From Pholiota molesta (Eukaryota > Basidiomycota > Agaricomycetes > Agaricales > Strophariaceae), in assembly GCA_014925825.1 (NCBI GenBank), contig JACGCK010000022.1, positions 248,001 to 312,000 on the forward strand: a DNA stretch of 64,000 nt. The letters are read 5' to 3'. Position numbers and translations under genes: made by a program. The notes under the pieces were generated by a model that worked only from the letters and a program-made list of their open reading frames with translations, made no database searches and was not told where the DNA came from. Positions within the stretch are counted from its first letter, which is position 1. Each line of letters begins with the position of its first letter. Shown in pieces: positions 61,026 through 64,000 of the stretch.

Positions 61026-62123
61026 CGGAGCCCCCGCTGTCTTCACTACAAATCACGTCCGAAACGTTTGTTGTGAAAGCCACTACTTATACCGGCTTAT
61101 ACAGAGTGCTACTAGTTACTGACATTGGTAATAACATCGTTGAATCTACCTTTAAAGTTTACGCAGTGCAAATATGATGGCTTCATTCTTGTGTTTCGCC
61201 TTAGGACTTCAAATCCCCCTGCGTGTCAAGATCAATCAAAAGATTATTGCACAAATTTAAGTTCGAAGTTGCTGCTAGTAATATATTATTCCTTGAACAA
61301 GACATGTTCAGCAATATTTCCATATGTGCTGGACTAGTTCTAGCGCTGCGCGCCAATGAGCGGGAGCCAAGAAGCCAAAATACCAGCTGTCTTGATATCT
61401 GATGTTGGATCTCGGATAATCGACCATTCAGACGCGCTCGTCGATAATCGAATGGCCTCAACCCACACAGCAGGACTTACCGTGACATCTGGCTTCGAAG
61501 CTTGAGATCTGAGTTACCATCTTGTTGCCACCGGTATTGCTGGCGTAGGGTCTGAGTCGGCTTGACCTCGTACTTACCATCACTAAGTATTCCCTAGGTT
61601 TTATTACTGAATCGTACGATTCTGCGTCATCAGGTTGCTCCTCCACATTGCGCATTATGATTTCCTTCCGCTTAACCTACAATCAACCTACAATCATAGC
61701 CGCAATGGGGGTTTCCGGGGAAACTCTCCCTGTCGGTTAGTATCTTCCGGCCAACCGCGAGCCCTTGAACTGGCAGCCAAACTTGAAAATGTTACGACTC
61801 CCCTTCATCACAATGTCGCCACCTTTGTAAACATTATATTGACCATTCTCTGCAGTAAGTGTACTGGAATTTATCTCGGAAAACATGAAGGTAAGTGATG
61901 GTAATTCACATATGACAAGCATCGCGTTGAATTTATCCTCTGAAGATGATTCTGTTGAAACGTTGATATGCACTCCGCTCAGTACGAATTTTTAATTACA
62001 TACGGTCGAAACAAGTTCTTCCACCACTAAATAACGCTGACGAGCAACCCGCATTTCTGTCCCTAATAATCGCAAAAACTCGATGCAGACGATTGAACTC
62101 TCAGTTCATGATTCAGAGAGTAT
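60993..62123. other. Spacer and start of the second duplicated block
   Basis: About 1.1 kb. Up to about 61815 no similarity to copy 1 and no gene is seen. From there the sequence matches 39125 onward and is the 3' side of the peptide gene. Confidence 0.5.
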
Positions 62124-62398
62124 CTACGGGCAGGCCCTAATTCCGACCAGTGGGCACAACGTATCCTTGTCGATGGCTACAATAGAGTTAGCTTCAGATA
62201 CATTCGAAATATAAATATGTAGCAAGCAACTCACGGGAACCTGAGATACGTATGTCAGTGAGCCTTATTTCTAGTACAAAATAAATAGTAAACACTACCT
62301 TCAGCACCATCTCCTTCGATAGGCATGGCGATTGTAGTGGTCATCAGCATGGCTGAGACAAGGGTCACGAAGACCAAAGATTTAAGTTGGTAAAACAT
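62124..62398 (-). CDS. Small secreted two-cysteine peptide precursor (copy 2)
   Basis: Same three-exon structure as 39410-39684: exons 62299-62398, 62235-62240 and 62124-62176 on the minus strand. The 52-residue product differs from copy 1 only at residue 6 (K for Q, inside the signal peptide). Two more exon changes are silent. Intron 1 is identical and intron 2 has four or five changes in 58 bases. Spacer, both cysteines and the tail TLCPLVGIRACP are unchanged. The TATA box at 62479-62486 is also kept. The neighbouring UstYa copy is dead here, so this copy would rely on enzymes made elsewhere. Confidence 0.72.
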
Positions 62399-62478
62399 AG
62401 CGAGTAGTGCGTTGGTAGAAAAGCGTGTTCAAGTGTGTTAGGACTTCTTGAATGCTCTTCAATGTAGGATTGTATGTG

Positions 62479-62486
62479 TTATATAG
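62479..62486 (-). promoter_or_regulatory. TATA box of peptide gene copy 2
   Basis: CTATATAA on the minus strand, 81 nt upstream of the ATG at 62398, matching the element of copy 1. Confidence 0.6.
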
Positions 62487-62489
62487 AAA

Positions 62490-62989
62490 AATGAGCATGT
62501 CGTACCATGTGGACCTTCTTGCGAAAAATCCGTATTGTGGTTATACAGCGGTCAGTCCTTCTCCAGGATTCTCATGGACACGAACACCAACAAATTCCAT
62601 ATCGTACTTCTCCATCCCTGATATAGCCTTCTGATTTTTGGGTGACAAAATGGGGTAGCTGAAGTTGCTTCAATAGTCTTGGGCGCTATGCATGTAAAAT
62701 GTAAAACAGTCAATCTAAGATTATTTCTCCTCCACGCTGGCCGTGTATATCCTGTAAATAGATCTACAGTATTCAAGGACCCCTTATTCTGTATCACCAA
62801 GACACATCACCACAAACACATACCCCTACCATCATACTGATCATAGCAAGCATCAAGAAATGTACGGCGCACGATTCGATATTCCGAATTTGTTTTTGGT
62901 TGACGTTAAATTTGATATTCAGGGCGTATATGAGGCACAACCTATAAATGTATGAATATACAGAGAAATCAGATACTCTACATTTATCC
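62490..62989. other. Upstream region of peptide gene copy 2
   Basis: About 500 bases related to 39785-40440 but with several deletions. No gene. Confidence 0.45.
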
Positions 62990-63312
62990 AGGAGAGAATG
63001 GATAAGCCAATACCTACACCAATTTAAGACCTCTGAAAGTCCCTTTGGTTTCGCTCTACTTTTTTGTACAACAGAATCCAATCCCTGCATACAAAATCGT
63101 AATTGCCTGAAGCCGCATTCTTTGCCGATTCCAGGCCGGTATTCAAGCGACAGAGTAAGGTCTGATGCAAGTACTTAATTCATACAATGGAGGGTCAACA
63201 AGGAAATTGGAGTTGAAGCTGGATGATTGTACTGCTGGCGAATGATGTCAAGACTCTTGAACTGGTGGAACACCGTGGAAGAGAGTAACCGTGTGTTTGT
63301 TGCTTTTTCCTG
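62990..63312 (-). pseudogene. Fragment of the degenerate UstYa-like gene
   Basis: The minus strand reads TVFHQFKSLDIIRQQYNHPA and then LLTLHCMN followed by a TAA, where copy 1 continues YLHETLLC. The last cysteine of the first motif is serine (HQFKS). Sequence beyond the stop is recognisable but shifted. The N-terminal part is deleted. It is a clear pseudogene. Confidence 0.75.
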
Positions 63313-63938
63313 ACAGTACTTCTCAACATGTGATGCGGGCAGAACGCATCATGAATCTGAATCATGATCTTCAACTTCAAGTTTGTGATCACCAAGAGAA
63401 ATTATCAGGTGATTCAGTCATCGTCTTCTCACGAGTCACGGACCCACAATCCCTTACTATTTTCGTTGCTTTCTCACAATCGAACAACAATTGAACGTTT
63501 CGAAGCTGCACGCAAAATCCATCGGAATCTTGCAAATCGGTATTGTTCCTCAAATCGGTTGTTCCTCTAAAGTAGATCTCTTTGTGGGTGGCGAGGAGAT
63601 TCATACATCGGTTACCCACAACTCAACATTTCAATGCTGCACACCATCGGAATTTTGAGATCCTCTTATCATTTATGTTATGTAAAACTGAGCGGTGATG
63701 AAGCCAAGTAGTAGTAGATAGAGAAGGCAGACAAAGGCAGAGTCATCAGGCGCTCAAGAATGCTTCACAAGGAATGAACTCTTCTTCTTCACACCCGCAA
63801 AAAATCGTATCTCAATAGGTTTTTATCTAGAACCTAACATTCTTCGGAGTTTACAGGATCTATAGATAGATTATTCAGGGTTAAACTCAACAGCGTCTAC
63901 TCTTCCCTTACCTCCATACATACTTTGACCATACCATT
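63313..63938. other. Promoter region of iminopeptidase copy 2
   Basis: Related to 42214-42961 with deletions; only one unit of the tandem repeat remains. No gene. Confidence 0.5.
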
Positions 63939-64000
63939 ATGTCTTCTGATACACGCACTGGAAAAGTAGATTTCAAAGTTGGAGGCGACATTTACCAGAC
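63939..64000 (+). CDS. Proline-iminopeptidase-like hydrolase (cassette copy 2), truncated by window end
   Basis: The first 20 codons, MSSDTRTGKVDFKVGGDIYQ, are identical in protein to copy 1 at 42962, with two silent changes. The rest lies beyond the window, so its integrity cannot be judged. Confidence 0.75.
   Translation, partial: MSSDTRTGKVDFKVGGDIYQ

Larger units (their letters stand above)
61815..64000. repeat. Duplicated accessory block, copy 2 (cut by window end)
   Basis: Direct-orientation match to 39125-43022. By eye the peptide exons are nearly identical while spacers carry many indels. The stretch equivalent to 40740-42213 is missing: sequence that corresponds to about 40735 runs directly into that corresponding to 42214 near 63313. 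Confidence 0.85.

Overview
The window looks like nuclear DNA of an agaricomycete (mushroom-forming basidiomycete). Genes are densely cut by short introns of about 50-70 nt with GT...AG ends, and the families are typical of that group: sphingolipid C9-methyltransferase, UBR7-like ubiquitin ligase, SPX-RING protein, GH92 mannosidase, a monocarboxylate-type MFS transporter, a But2-C-like surface protein and UstYa-like (DUF3328) enzymes. No rRNA, tRNA or CRISPR array was recognised.

Layout. 1-2 kb: no gene seen. 2-6.5 kb: a 5'-truncated 5-oxoprolinase remnant (-) and a UBR7-like gene (+). 8.6-14.5 kb: an acyl-CoA oxidase-like gene (-) and an MFS transporter (+). 16.6-17.2 kb: remains of a bHLH transcription factor gene carrying a stop codon. 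17.9-21.3 kb: a secreted GH92 mannosidase. 21.9-27.8 kb: a local duplication in which two short-chain dehydrogenases are flanked by two related small membrane proteins. 28.3-36.1 kb: a KIN4-like kinase, a synaptobrevin v-SNARE and geranylgeranyl diphosphate synthase. 36.9-44.1 kb: an accessory cassette with a GNAT, a 52-residue secreted peptide, two UstYa-like genes back to back, and a proline-iminopeptidase-like hydrolase. 47-50 kb: two membrane proteins of unknown role. 51-58.7 kb: a housekeeping block (mitochondrial release factor 1, SPX-RING ligase, C9-methyltransferase, ribosomal protein eL24). 60-64 kb: a second, partly decayed copy of the accessory cassette, which the window end cuts.

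The most interesting part is the duplicated cassette. A tiny gene encodes a signal peptide, a short acidic spacer and a two-cysteine tail, TLCPLVGIRACP. Its coding exons are almost identical between the copies, while the second intron has diverged more. It lies about 0.8 kb from a degenerate UstYa-like gene and about 1.7 kb from an intact one. UstYa-like proteins are known to modify ribosomal peptides in ascomycete pathways such as ustiloxin. A ribosomal peptide natural-product or peptide-signal system is therefore a reasonable hypothesis; it is inferred from neighbourhood and not shown by the sequence alone.

A caution applies throughout. Many conserved genes here (5-oxoprolinase, UBR7, acyl-CoA oxidase, both dehydrogenases, kinase, GGPP synthase, SPX-RING, C9-methyltransferase) contain single-base frameshifts, and most are explained by one base missing next to an identical base. 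That pattern fits uncorrected homopolymer errors in the assembly better than pseudogenes. The bHLH remnant and the second UstYa copy carry nonsense changes that cannot be explained this way.
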